The position numbers and the translations under genes were made by a program. From Stercorarius parasiticus (Eukaryota; Chordata; Aves; Charadriiformes; Stercorariidae): a stretch of DNA of 64,000 nt. The notes under the pieces were generated by a model, which saw only the letters and a list, made by a program, of their open reading frames with translations, was not told the DNA's origin and ran no database searches. This document shows, in pieces, positions 25,758-39,297 of the stretch. Position 1 is the first letter of the stretch; each line of letters starts with the position of its first letter. The stretch covers positions 800,745 through 864,744 of the forward strand of contig VWZL01001368.1 of NCBI GenBank assembly GCA_013396915.1, in the 5' to 3' direction.

Positions 25758-28344
25758 AAAGATCTAAATCTAAATCAGCGCTGTTGAGGGAGGGCACAGT
25801 GTGGGCACTTCATGGTCTAGTCTCAAAAGCTATTGGCAGATCAAATCCAGCACACACTGAAAAGCAGCCTCCAGCCATCATCATTAGCAGGCAGCTTCCC
25901 AGCGTCACAAGGACTGTCAAGGTCAAATGCAAAGGATGCAAGTGCCATCCAGGCAGAAACTAGATGTCACTTCTTCAGGGACTTCTCAGGAAGAAGAATT
26001 TGGAGGCCAAACAATACTTGGACAAAGCATTGGGTTTTTGCAATTCAAGAATTATTTCATATTTACGAGAGGTTAATAGCTTTAATTATCTGAACTGTAC
26101 TGATTATTTTCATTACCAGTTACTGTATTGCCCCCTTTACTGATAATGGCAGTCAATGGTCAAAATATTTGAAAGCTTAGAGGCCTCCCCTTGGAGGAAG
26201 ACTTGCACCATATCAAGTATGGTAAGAGGTGCATTATTCATCTTTATGAGTCTTCTTATCTGGTGATCCTATGTGAGTAACAGTTGGGATCTGTAAAGAT
26301 ACTTACAATCCGTTTTCACTGAGAATAGCTGATGTTAGATACCCTCAGATTTGAAGTATCTTGCAAGACAGCACTGCCTTTTGATTCATAAAGTTGAACA
26401 GTAGCATCTCTAAAAGCATCCAGTGATAGATCATGAGGGGAACAGCTGAGGGCTTGTGGATAGTCAATATGTATTGGTGAGTTCTGGAGCAGGGCTTAAA
26501 GTAACTTTTGAATGCCTTCTAACCGTTGTTGGTTTTACAGAGCAACAGGCTGATTGCTCCAACTGGCATCATGAAGCAGCTTGCTTAAGATTTTGGAAAG
26601 ATGCCATCCTTTTATAAAGGCTAGATACAGTATTTCTGTAAGTTACCTGTTTGTCAGCACAACAGGGAGCGCTCTCAGATGGCATTAAGGGAGAACACTC
26701 CTCTGAGCTCCTTCCCAAGGTTGGCATAGGAGCAAGTAGCTTTGTGTGAAGGCTGAATGAATCTTTGGGACCAGCTGGGGACAGTGCAGAACAAAGACAT
26801 CTACTTGAGAAGTCTATAAACATAAAACCATGAAAAGTTAAACCAATATTTTCAAACAAAGCTTTGAAAAATATTGCCAACATTTTTTAAAAAGAGATTC
26901 ATTTTCATATGCCACTCCTTCCTCTCCCATCTATCTTCCCATTTACAGCAGTCTCTTCAGTCACAGAATCAGCAATTACTCAGTAAAACACTATGTGACC
27001 ATACATAGGTCTCCGTTTATGTGCTTGAAGTACTTCCCTGGTATTAATGGGTGTGCTCAAAGAAAAAAGCTGGTCTTTCACAGGCTCGGAGCCACAGAAA
27101 AATTACAGTATTACTTCTAAATTATTGCATAATTTGTCTTCAGTTACACTTTGAAGTTTCCAGTGTGATTTGATTCATCCCATTTGATTCAATGCAAAGG
27201 TCACTTAAGGACAAGTATTCTCTAGTCTTAATGTAGATTAAAGGCTGCAATTGAGAAAGTGATGTATTCAGGATTTGACTGACCTGTGCACAGGCTCTCT
27301 TCCCCTGCCAACCAAATGTATCTACAGTGTATGTTGATTTTTTCCTCCCTCCAACCCTATCAAACTCTGGTTCCCAAATACATTAAAGAGCAGGAGATCC
27401 TCGGTTTTGCTTTGGATCCAGAACAGTTACATTCCTTCCAGATAGGATAAACTTGGCACACAGTTTCTCTACCTTTACACACTGGTTTGAATAAAGCATC
27501 AGCTGTGCCACAGAATCATGGAGCAGCCACATTCTCTTCTCTTTCAAGGGAAGGGCACAATCCTTTCATAACAATTTAATATTTAATTACTGTAACAAAT
27601 GGGAACAAGACCAAGAAGTTTGGTTAGCGGTAGTTCTGAGCAATACATATAAATCATAAAGACCACACACTTTGAAACTATTTCCCTACTTTGCACTCTC
27701 TTCCAATGAAAGCAAACAGTAAAAATAAAAAATGTAAATTTGATGGACTGGACTAATATATGCTGAATGCTCTCACTGAGCAAACTGAAGAAGGGCATTA
27801 CACGCAAAGATTTCACTTTTTCCCTCTGGTCTTCTGAACCCTCACTACTTGTCTCTCTCTTCACTGCCATGTTGTAGGACATACTATCCTGAAACTTCAC
27901 AGCTATCACAGTCTACCAGACAGATCAGCATTAAGAATATCCGCAATAATTCTCTTGCAGAGAAGAGTGTGACTGGATGACCTGAACTTGTGGGAAAGGT
28001 GTTTATGGTAAGACTGGGAACGATTACTTTGGTCTCTGAGATGAGGTAGAACACCGGCACTGATGTCAAGGAAAGCACACCACAGACTACCAACCAGGGA
28101 GATCATTCACTTCTACAGAACTCACGATCCATTAGACACCTTTTCTGACCAACCTTCAAGTTCCATATATGTGTGAGCACAGTAAAAATGACTTTGCCTA
28201 ACCGATCCAGGAGCAAAGCAGATGAGAACCATTAAATGTGCTCTGAATGCACCTTACTGAAAGGGGCAGCAAAGTTAATACAAAATCACAGCATCAAACA
28301 GGGTTATCTACATTTGTCATTATAATGTATTACTCTCAACGTTC

Positions 28345-28500
28345 ACTCAGGAAGCAGGATAGCCTAGTTCGGCTCTCCAGACCATGTCCTGTCTTTATCT
28401 AGTTGTTGCCTAATGTGGGAAGTATAAACTGCTGGGAACAGACTGCAACTAAGGCCTCTCTAATCCCAGCTCACTGTCCTAAGAAATAGATTGGAGATGG
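28345..28500 (+). mobile_element. Possible MIR-type SINE relic
   Basis: Contains GCAGGATAGCCTAGT followed, about 90 bases later, by CTCTAATCCCAGCTC. These recall the head and the RNA polymerase III box region of MIR (GCCTAGTGG and TTCTAATCCCAGCTCTG). Spacing is longer than in the consensus, so either an insertion has occurred or the match is chance. Confidence 0.25.
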
Positions 28501-29047
28501 GAAACCTCTCTCACCTACTTTTCTTCTGGTCATATGATATTTGAACTGTTAATTTCCCAATTGATTAGATGCAATACATAGATCTATAATCTAAAAGTAT
28601 TAGTTGAGCATACTATTTACCAAAAAGACTTTTATAGCTGTTACTTCATATTCAATAGCACAATGAACGTTAACTTTGGATTGCATACCCTTATTCTTAC
28701 AGATGAGACTTTTCTCCCAATCATCTCAAAGAACATACTCTGCAAGAAAATGAAACCATTTTTTTGTTTTCTAATGTGAATATAATATACGTCTAGCCTC
28801 ACCACCCAAAAAGCCATTTAAAAACTCCTGGAAGAACAGTGAACAGCTTTAAAGTGGGAAACTTGTCACTTTCCCAAATTTCTAAAATTTTAAATACCTA
28901 AACTATATGTCAATTAAAAATAAATTCTCTGATATTGTAAACTGGCATTAAAACTGTTCCTTGCTGTTGAAAAACTAAAATATCAGGCACAGAATCACAT
29001 TCTCCATTGCCACATTAGTTTTCCATTAGTTTTTCAACAATGAAATT

Positions 29048-29073
29048 ACACACACACAGACACGCACACACAA
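29048..29073 (+). repeat. CA microsatellite
   Basis: An interrupted (CA)n run with a GACACG interruption, followed by an A-rich stretch. Confidence 0.85.
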
Positions 29074-32000
29074 AATAAATAAACTTTAATCACAGTATCA
29101 CACTGGAGCCAGTGTAATTAATGTTGTGTCAGCATTTCCATTTAAGCCACTATTTTCAAGAGGTTTATAGCACAGCCATAAAAATTCAGTTAGGTTGAAA
29201 TTAAGCAAACAAGGTCTTATACAGCAAGCAACATTTAAGTATATATACAGACAGCAGCCAGTTACTACTTATATGGGAATTAAAATAGACGCTTACTGAT
29301 TTTAAAGGGCACCGCAGAGCTATTTTTTTAAACAATATTTTTCTCAACGTTTATAATGATCTCTCAAAAGCCGGAATCCAAGCTATGTTTCCTTACCCTT
29401 TTTCCTTCTCACACAATAGTTCACACAATTTATTCCAATTTTGGGATTGTAAGCATCTTTTTTTTGTTTCACTTTTAAAGTAAAAGAATGCAATGAAAAC
29501 ATTTCTTTTGAAAAACAACACACATGACCACACAGTCTGATCCTGATACAGGCCTCCAGGCATTACTGAAGCAGAAATGACAAATAGTTCTTACACCTTC
29601 CAAAAATCATAAGATATAGCAGTTTGGAAAATCTGAGTACTCAAATGTGAGGTTTTAAGAGTGCTATTCAGAATTTAATTCTAAATGAGGCCCTATTTCT
29701 GTTTTCAGTAGAAATCACCAGAACAGGATTTGTCTCATTATTTCTGCCCTTTTTCCCCTCTCTACTCTTTGGCTTTAAGTGATATAGTGGTACAATTTCC
29801 AAAGGTGAGCTTTGGAATACTGACTACCTTTTTTGGTAACTCATACTGAGTCAATCAGCCTGGCATTTCAAGCTGCAGACAGATGACCCAGTGCAAGCAA
29901 ACTAGGACTCAGACTGGGCAGGCAGGGCTATTAACTTAAAGGTCCTAATAACTTGATGTCCTGCTATAAAGAAGGCTCTTCAAAAAGCCAAGCTAAATCA
30001 GTTGTGAGTTTCTCTGACAACCAGCCAACCGAGAAGAGCAAGGGATCAAATTAGCACTGATGCTGACGAAAATCAGCAAAAACACCAATGAGAACATAAC
30101 AATTACAGGGATGCAAAACTCTCTGCGTTTCACAATTCGGCACTTTCACAACTTAAAATAAACAGCACTCATATTTGTAATCTGCCTTTTAGCTGCCGAA
30201 CAGGATGGACAAAGGCAGGAGAAACTCAACTTCATTCTGCCAATGTGCCTTTGCCCTGTTTTGGAGATTTTTTTCAATTAATATATGTCTTAAACAGTAT
30301 GTGATCCCATGTACTATTCAGTAGATACAGTATGGTGAACTAAGGATTGATTTCAAATATTTCAACCTTGACTCCTCAGTATCCTTGATTTGTGGTTTTA
30401 AGTCAGACTCATTAAGGTTTATTGCATGTAGCTTGTTTTGGTTTAAAACACTACTTTATCTCTAATCGAGAATTTAAAAATTGAACTGTCCAGGCATCCA
30501 GGATGCACACTATTTTAAGTCCTGAATTTATGCCAAAACACTTCCATTGCCAGGCCATAGGAATAATGCTAGTGAGATCTATTTCAAAAAAAATGAAAAA
30601 TAACACTTGATGAGTGGAACACTTACATATGTCTAAAAAAATCAGAAGTCCCTTTCCTCTTCATTTTCCTATAAATTTCTATTACGTTTCCTTAAAACTA
30701 TAAAATTCAGACTTCTGTTTTTCTCTAATAGTCTTTTTTTATTATTCCCTGTTAGCCTGAGAAATATTGAAATATAATATCACATTAATGCAATTACAAT
30801 CTTTTATCTGCCCCAAATTTAGCATTAATTCAATTGTTAAAGTTTGAAATCACTACAATTAGAAATGAAAACATTATACCTTTTGCCAACTTAAAACTCT
30901 GCTGGACAATATTTAACCATTTTTTCATTCTAGCAACTAATAAACCAAAATATCTACTGAGAAAAAGCTGAGCTGCATGGTAGTAGCTACTGTTCTGTTT
31001 TTTTAACTAAGGTGTTTACATCTATGACTTGCAGAGTGCTGCTAAATAATAAACATAATTATCCTTTACAAAAGAATTTGTTCTGAAGAATCAAGACAGC
31101 GTAAGTGTGCTTCTATTATCACAGTCTAAAACCTGCATCAGATTTTAGCCACGCTGGTACAAAATCAACTCCTTCCACCCCTCGCCCTCCCCCCAAAGTC
31201 TGATGGACATAGGTATGCCAGTAAAATGGTGGGAGAAGGCAATAGGAGGAGTCAAAAGGATGAAAAGTAGAAAATCCCAGCTTTCAAAGAAGCTCGCACA
31301 TGTTTCCCCTGCAGATTCGAAAGGAAAAAAAACTTAGTTTCCACTCACAGGTACATCATGCTGTTCTTTAACAAACACGCTTGATTCTTATTAATTGCTA
31401 GGTTTATTTCGAGGTTTCATATGCTGTCATAATTTTTTTTTTGGCTCCGGGTGGCCAAGGGACAGCTTCTCTCTCATACAAGAGAGTATGGACAACCAAA
31501 TGACAATTCTGATTTAATCATGGGAGAATCATAGGAGACTGGGCTTATTTAGGGCAGGATTCTGACTCTGAAGATCGCCTGGTACCACAGAGTTTTAATT
31601 TCGTGGCATGACCAGCCAATTTACTTCCACTGTCAATCTAAATGCTTACTTCTGAATTTCTTAATGAAATGCCCAACTGCAAACCACAGTGGCACCTTAG
31701 AAGGTAAAGAGCCATGACTATATTCACCTCTGCCAAACACTGTAACATCAGGAAAAGTGCAAAATCACTGCATTTTTGCCACAGATAATTGTCATAAGTT
31801 AATACTAAACACTGTACCAGCATCACTGTACCTCAGTCAACTGACAAGTGAGCACAAATATACACTGCTTCCACTAGAGTCTTTTGCAAAAACCACATAT
31901 GGTTTTACATATTTTCATAATAAATAATTTACAGAAACTAAACCAAAGCAAGTACATGCAGCACTGCAGTTAAATTAGATGTCAGTCACATGCAGTCAAG

Positions 32001-32129
32001 TAAGTTTAAAGCTACCCAGCTACTGCTATCCATATACCATAGCCCAGCCATGTTACAGTCTACACACTAACAGCAAAGATCTCCAATAAGACTGAATATC
32101 TCATAAAGAGCGGGTGATCCTCATTACAG

Positions 32130-32470
32130 AAACGATCCCAGCAATTGAGGGGCCCAGCCTGGCTATGCCTGAGGGATGGTGCCAGCAAGTCTGGAGGAGC
32201 AGCCTGGCAACTGGCCTTCATCATGCTCTCGCCTCCCTCTTTGTTGAGCTGGAGAAGTCAAAAGGGCTGGTCTCCTAATGATCCAGATGGCCTTCTGGTG
32301 ACACAGGGGTTGGCATCAAATGGGCAGCAGCAAGCCCGGCACACAGACCTGCCATTGTGCTGGGAAGGACTAAAATGGGCTGCTGGCAGCAGCCTGGCCT
32401 GTTCTTGCACCCCTGATGACAGCTTCAAGTGCTGCCTGCCCACTGTGCCCTGGAGTTGGCTATGAAATGA
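32130..32470. other. Unexplained GC-rich block
   Basis: This stretch is visibly richer in G and C (many GGC, GCC, CTGG and CAGC words) than the AT-rich intron around it. It is open over about 100 codons on both strands. I do not recognise a repeat family, and the translated frames show no domain. CpG is not notably frequent, so it is not a clear CpG island. It could be an unrecognised repeat, an exon of a noncoding transcript or a conserved element. Confidence 0.5.
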
Positions 32471-34112
32471 CCTTTCACAGAAACAAGGTTCTTGTCCCTC
32501 GATTATATGAAGCCGATTATCTGATTGCCTCACTTGGTGAGGGGGAAAAAGGAGCAAATAGGGAGAAGAGTTGCGTGGATTTGTAAGCGCACTCTTCCTC
32601 CCCCCAGGGTGCTGATGAAAGCATGAGGATGTTTTACAGCTTCCTTTATAACAGTATCGAAAAATAATACATAGAGAGGAGTTACAAAATGCATTGAAAT
32701 GGTTATATTAATTAAGATGAACAGAGACAGCTTTCAGTAACAGTGGGATACTGGTACACTTAATTTCCTTCCAATATACATTTCCTTTCACAGTTACAAA
32801 GCTTAGGCATTTTATTAGACATTGACAAGGCTGTGCTTCTAAGTGGGAAAGATCACTTGTGAAAATGATGCAGGCAAGCATACTAATTTTCACATCAAGT
32901 TACATACTGAAGCATAAGACTTTTTAGCCAAATAATATACTTCTACAGCTACTACATTTGTCTTTTTCTTTTCAAAATCTGCACAAGTTAAAACAAAATA
33001 CACCGAGTGAGTAAACAACGCAACTTTAAGCTGCCATAAAGTATGTAAAATCAACTGAAACGAGTGGGACATGAGGGTGGACTTCAGCTTCCAACTGAAA
33101 ATGGAGGTCCTGCAGAATAAGATTTGTATTTTTTTCACATACAAATAAAACTCTGGTTTTACAAATGCATAAAACAGGAGGACAGCCTTTCCCTCCCCCC
33201 ACAGAATTGTAAAGCTCATTCAAAATCTTTTTGCACTTAAAACTTGATGGAACAGGAAAAACAACAGGAAGTCTATGGTGGCATGTGATTGCCTACCTCA
33301 GGTGTTTTGGCATTTCAAGGTTTAAACTAGACAATTTGTGTTCCTCTATAAGAGACTCTGCAAAAGTACCGAGGCCAGCTGAGGCTAAGTGCCTTCACAT
33401 TTGTCCTGGTTCTCAACAGACACTAGAACATGAACTGAACCCCATCTTCCTAACAGCCCTTCTTGAGCTGCTACAAGTGCAATGATACTTGTAACATGCA
33501 ATATACAATGAATACACAGCTAATAGACCCTAGACTGGGATGCAAGTGCCATTGTTGTCTAGAGGAGCATAGGGGTGGCAAGTACCTAACAGGAACACAG
33601 GAAAAACCGTTATCATCATTGCAGAGCTAAATGTGGCTCTGATCATAAACTTGGATAAAAAGTTTTGATAAGTGTTCAGGAGATCAGTTTGCTTTCTTGG
33701 CCCAACTGCCATTTAGACTATATTAAAACACAAGCTCTAACACCACTTATTTTTAAGTATGGACATAGCTGTGAATAGCCCGTACCCAGTTTACAGGCAC
33801 TCCCCATGAAATCCAACACTCCTCCCCCTCTGATATATCACCAAGTTCGCATGTTTCAAAAACAAGCAGAAATATAGGGACTTTATTGTACAAAAACTTT
33901 GTTGGCCATACCATTTTGCCTCAGTTGGCCAAATCATACAAACATGTAATCATATACTGCTAAGAACACAGCAATTTTCTGCTGACAGGTGTTCTCATTT
34001 TTTACTTCTTTTTGAGGTAGGGTGGCTGAGAATGGTCTAGGTCCATTAAACAACTGTGGATCTAGTGACTCCACATTTGAGGCAGAAACAAAGTAAACTG
34101 CTGTATACATTT

Positions 34113-34136
34113 AAAAAAAATAATAAAAAAAAAAAG
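34113..34136 (+). repeat. A-rich low-complexity run
   Basis: Runs of A interrupted by single or double T: an AAT/A-type simple repeat. Confidence 0.85.
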
Positions 34137-34751
34137 ATAGGATCTCCAGGTTATGTCTATATCATATGTTCTTCCCCCATAACCCCATTCATGGACCTTT
34201 TATCTGGATAACCTCAGCTTGCCTAACAGGCAAATATGATCCTTTCTGGATGAAGGCTGGATAAATCTGTGGCTTCGACAGACCTCTCACACTTTCTCTC
34301 AAAAAAAACAGATGCTATTTCAGGAAAATCAACATTTTTCAGCCCTCCAGCTTTGAAGTAGTCACTGAAATACATAATTCCACCCTCCGGGCATGAGCAA
34401 AGGACTAGCCAAAACCCAAATCACAGCAGAAAAGGATTGCAGCAAGCTTCAATATTGCTGAGTACCTCCTTCATCTCTAAGTCCCAGTGATGCACAGGCA
34501 AAGCAAGCTCTTTACAAAGGTCTAAGAAGGCATCTTCCATGTTGGAGAAGAAGCCATGCCAGATATACTGATATATATACCTAGACATACACAAGTCTAT
34601 GGGGATGGATGGGATCCACCCAAGGGTACTGAGGGAGCTGGCAGAAATACTCACTGAGCCCAGCTGACTGGAGATTAGCAAATGTGATGCTCGACCACAA
34701 GAAGGGCCAGAGGAGGATCCGGAGAACTACAGGCCTGTCAGTCTGACCACA

Positions 34752-35285
34752 GTGCCTGGGAAGGTTATGGAACAGATCATCCCGAGTGCCACTATGTGGC
34801 ACATGAAGGACAAGCAGGCGATCAGGCCCAGTCAGCATGGGTTCATGAAAGGCAGGTGCTGCTTGGCAAACTTGATCTCCTTCTATGACAAAGTGACCCG
34901 ATTGGTGGATGAGGGAAAGGCTGTGGATGTTGTTTACCTGGACTTTAGTAAAGCCTTTGATACGGTTTCCCACAGCATTCTCCTGGAGAAACTGGCTGCC
35001 CGTGGCTTGGACGGGAGTGCTCCTTGCTGGGTAAAAAACTGGCTAGAGGGCCGGGCCCAGAGAGCGGTGGTGAATGGAGTTAAATCCAGTGGGCGGCTAG
35101 TCACGAGTGGTGGTCCCCAGGGCTCGGTGTTGGGGCCAGTTCTGCTTAATATCTTTATCAATGATCTGAACGAGGGGATTGAGTGCACCCTCTGTAAGTT
35201 TGCAGATGACACCAAGTCAGGCAGGACTGTCGACCTGCTTGAGGGTAGAAAGGCCTTGCAGAGGGATCTGGACAGGCTGGATTGA
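34752..35285 (+). pseudogene. CR1 ORF2 reverse-transcriptase core (broken)
   Basis: An open segment of about 177 codons encodes the LINE reverse transcriptase palm and fingers. Visible motifs are [10 protein letters not shown], then [29 protein letters not shown] and FADD in the order expected. The second residue of the usual SGVPQGS motif is changed to G. The frame stops at TGA 35283-35285, where related copies have CGA, consistent with methyl-CpG decay. The upstream endonuclease is missing, so this cannot be a working LINE protein. The rest of ORF2 continues in a shifted frame from 35323. Confidence 0.93.
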
Positions 35286-35322
35286 TGGCTGAGGCCAATG
35301 GTATGAGGTTCAACAAGGCCAA

Positions 35323-35937
35323 GTGCCTTGTTGGCCGGCAGAAAAGGACCCGGGGGTGTTGATCGACAGCCAGCTGGATATGAGCCAGCAATGTGCCCAG
35401 GTGGCCAAGAAGGCCAACAGCATCCTGGTCTGTATCAGGAGCAGTGTGGCCAGCAGGAGTAGGGAAGTGATCGTCCCCCTGTACTGGGCTCTCATGAGGC
35501 CCCAGCTTGAGTACTGTGTCCAGTTTTGGGCCCCTCCTTACAAGAAAGACATTGAGGTGCTGGAGCAGGTCCAGAGAAGGGCAACGAAGCTGGTGAGGGG
35601 TCTGGAGAACAAGTCTTGTGAGGAGCGGCTGAGGGAGCTGGGGTTGTTTAGCCTGGAGAAAAGGAGGCTGAGGGGAGACCTCATCGCTCCTTACAACTAC
35701 CTGAAAGGAGGGTGTAGAGAGGTGGGGCTTGGTCTCTTCTCACAGGTAACGCACAATAGGACAAGAGGAAATGGCCTCAAGTTGCACCAGGGGAGGTTTA
35801 AACTGGATATTAGGAAAAAATTTTACACTGAAAGGCTTATCAAGCTTTGGAACAGGCTGCCCAGGGAAGTGGTGGAATCATCATCCCTGGCAGTATTTAA
35901 AAGACAGGTAGACACAGTGCTTAGCGATACAGTTTAG
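35323..35937 (+). pseudogene. CR1 ORF2 C-terminal domain (broken off)
   Basis: About 200 codons stay open and encode the region after the RT core: motifs [12 protein letters not shown], then [26 protein letters not shown] and [18 protein letters not shown]. It ends at the natural ORF2 stop (TAG 35935-35937), about 70 bases before the octamer tail. An internal deletion at its start removes the link to the RT segment upstream. The unbroken length suggests a moderate insertion age. The start codon shown is only the first in frame and has no biological meaning. Confidence 0.92.
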
Positions 35938-36496
35938 AGTTGTTTTTTTGCCAGTGTTAGGCTGATGATTGTACTTGATGATCTGAAAGGTCCCTTTCAA
36001 CCTAGACAATTCTATGATTCTATATACAAAAAAGTGCACAGGGCTTCTACAGCTATTCAACCTGCATCAGGTGTCTCCATATCTACAAGTCTACACAGGA
36101 GACCTGGCAAAAACGGTGCTGACATCTTAGGGCAACAAGCTAATCTTGAAATGCTTTTGCACTGCATTTCATGCCCAGAATTTTCTGCTCTTCCTAAATG
36201 AGTTGCATTCTTGCCAACAGATGGAAAACATCATCATCAAGAGTTGGATCCACGCCTTGCTACTGGCTGGAACAAAAGCCATAGAAGTACTTTAGTTGGT
36301 TGAGTTAAAAACACTTTTTGTATAGTGGTCTGATGAAGCATTTTCCCACAATACACTGCAGAAAAATTCATACAGTGATGTATCTTAGTGAAGTACCTGT
36401 TGAACTTTTCTATGCCAGTGTAGACACAGTGCTCTGATGTTTCATATGGATTTACAAGTAGGTGCTCCATGGTAAAAACAGTTTAAAGCACCTAAG

Positions 36497-36560
36497 CCAA
36501 AAAAACCCAAAACCCAACACAACAACAAAAAAACCACCAAACCAACTCCCCAGAAAACCC
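36497..36560 (+). repeat. A/C-rich low-complexity stretch
   Basis: AAAACCC- and CAACAAC-type units with almost no G or T, about 470 bases beyond the plus-strand CR1 3' end. Confidence 0.8.
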
Positions 36561-39297
36561 CAACATATGGAGCAGCTGAAAAAAGATACCATCATAAGCA
36601 GGTCTGTCACAACCACAGAGAATAGAATACTCTGATATGAATGGAAGAGGTTGCATCAGAAAATCAGAGGGAAATCCCTAGCCCTGGAACTTGCAGTCTC
36701 ATGGGCAGAGAGGGGAAATCAAAAGGTCACATACATATGTCAGGGAGTATTTGAGGAATCCAGGGATGGGCGCTGAGATGGGAAAGGGGGTGGTTTCCCT
36801 TCACTAAGAGACAATCCCAACCAATGCTTCACTAAAGGGATTACAGGAAAACTAGAATAGAGAAAGGGCTGCCAAATCCCCAGCCATGAAACTCCAACAT
36901 TCAGCAATTCTCTGAAGCAACATCTTGATGGCTGAACTGTACTGTGGGTCTACCATGGTACTATCATTCTACATAGCTGTTATCCATGCTGTTCAGTGTA
37001 GCACTATCATTCATATTCACAAGGCAGTTTTCTTTCTCACTCTGTCTCAAGACTTTTCTTTTTCATGTGTAAATCTTTTTTAGCTATATGCTCAGTTATA
37101 CTGAAGAGCAAAAGATTTATCACCAAACACTTCAGCTCTCTTGTCTCATGGGCTGTAATTTTTCAGACTGTGGGTCAGGGACCTTTCCATTTCACTGCAA
37201 CACCCAAGAGACTAGTATATCTGGAATGTGAATTTCCCATACCTTCAGTAACTTCTACTCAAGAGAAAATTTTAACTACTATTCAAAACTGACTAGAGCT
37301 CCATCTGTTGCGAAAAAGCTGCATTATTTTAGACTTTTGCCTCTTCACCTCCCAGCTCTTGTCCACTGCATCTCGTCCAAATGTCACATAAAGACAGAAA
37401 AGGTGCAGGTGACTTGGACGCTGTTGAGGTTTCTTCGTATTAGTGAAAGAACCAAAATACCTCTGAGAAAACTACCACCACCCTTCTATCAAGTCAGCCT
37501 CACCTTATCAGATACTAGATTTTACTCTTTGACTGCTTGGCAGATCATCTCTGGCTTTTAAAGTGCTAAAGGCCTGACCCTGACTTTACTGGAGATTGCT
37601 AAAGAATTGTTGATCCTCTCCTTTGGAATCCTTGAAGCAATGTCCTTAGGCTAAAATGTCAAGATAAGATTTGATGTCATTGCCATTCTCCACTGCATTT
37701 TGCATCCATGGTCTGGCATCCTATAAAGCACAGTTTCTGCTACTTTCATTACAATTTCTAGGAACCAGGGGAGGAAATGGAACTTTTTAAGACAAGTAGG
37801 ACAGAAATTCAATTAATTGCAGACACTTTAAAAACTCTGTAATATTTTTATTATTCTGTGTAAATAGTACTATTAACTACCTCCTTCACCAGTTACATGT
37901 TTTGGCATTTTGGTTTGGTTTTTATTTAATCAAGCTTCTGCAGGATTATAGCCATTACGACTTACCATGAATTTTTGAACATTCCTGAAATCCAAGCACG
38001 ACACTGGCTTCTCTTCACATTTTCCCATTTCCACTTTAACAGAATTTTGGATAGCAGAGTTTTAAGGATAACTTTTGAAAAAAATACTATTTATTAGGGA
38101 TTTGTTTTATTTCAGTTGGCAAGAAAACATAAAGAAAACAATTACAACTGTTCCAAAAAGTCAATTCACCAAACAAAGGCAAGCATTAAAATAAAATTAT
38201 TTTTCTGGTTTCAGCTGCTAAGAGCAATGTAACTCATCATTCAGGATCAAACCACCAATGTCTACTCATAACAGGGTACGGTTATGTAAAATTAAGGCTG
38301 GCACTGCACTGTGCCCAGATACTTGAGGTTTGGATCCTTAACTATGAATTTCCTTCCTTTTATGATCTTAAGCCAGAGAACAATAGCTGTGTTTTAATCT
38401 TGCCTTTTGTGAATTTTCTTGGTCTTTTCTTTCAAGTGTTCACATACAATGATACAGCCCTGAGTGATGCCACAAAGTAACACATCATCCAAATCTAGCT
38501 GTTTACCACATATGCTATGATATCATTCAAGGTTGAACGAATCAATTTTTTTTCCCATGGAATGATAATGGATTCATAACAAAGAAGTGGATTTTTTTTA
38601 ATGTCATTCACCCGTGTCTGCATCAGATGGCATGCTTATGATTAAAGGCTGCAATATTACGATTCCCAAAACTTATTCTAAATTATTTTCAAATGGAAAG
38701 AGAAAAAGATATCTGGAAAGAACCTTCAGCAGCATTACCAAGTCCCTTTGTTCTTCACATTTTATAAAGACTACATGACTGGAATTCTGCACCAGATTCT
38801 CTTCAGCCATTGCAAACCGGTTTGACTCTACTACAGCCAACAAATAAAAAGATACCATTTCATGAAATAAAACTAATTTGCACACACTAATTATCTCCTC
38901 AATTCCTTTTTTTTTTTAATTACAATAATGGCCATGTAGAATATAGGTTGATGAAAAAGAAAATTACGAAGATGATGAATAAAGATAAATCCATCAGTTA
39001 TTAGTGAGAAATTCTACAATACAGATGGTTTTAGAACTTCACATTCTCTAGAGAAACTTGAAAAAAACTGTTAGCTTTTATTAAATAACAGGGAAGGGAG
39101 ACTTTTTTTGCAAGTTGGGCAGAAAGACCAAAACAACTCCCTCCTTCAACCATGCCAGATTTCATCTCAGAGAGACAAAGGAACAGGCTTCTAAAAACAT
39201 AACTTTACATTGTAAATCATAGAATTGTTTGGGTTGGAGGGGACCTTAAAGATCACCTAGTTCCAACTACCCTCTCATGGGCCAACTACACCTCCCA

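Larger units (their letters stand above)
34587..36025 (+). mobile_element. CR1 LINE, 5'-truncated, with 3' end
   Basis: A plus-strand CR1 copy, antisense to SUGCT. It begins abruptly at ACAAGTCTATGGGGATGGAT, in the segment just before the reverse-transcriptase domain, so the endonuclease is absent. It continues through RT and the C-terminal domain and ends in a short 3' UTR with the CR1 octamer repeat (ATTCTATGATTCTAT). Against the remembered family consensus, one internal deletion of very roughly 95 bases lies near 35325-35340, and a shorter loss lies near 34645. Apart from these the copy is well preserved, making it one of the younger-looking insertions in the window. Confidence 0.95.

Noticed and set aside
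26569..26883. 104-codon minus-strand frame
   Set aside because: No acceptor/donor pair preserving the frame, no SUGCT similarity and no known domain.
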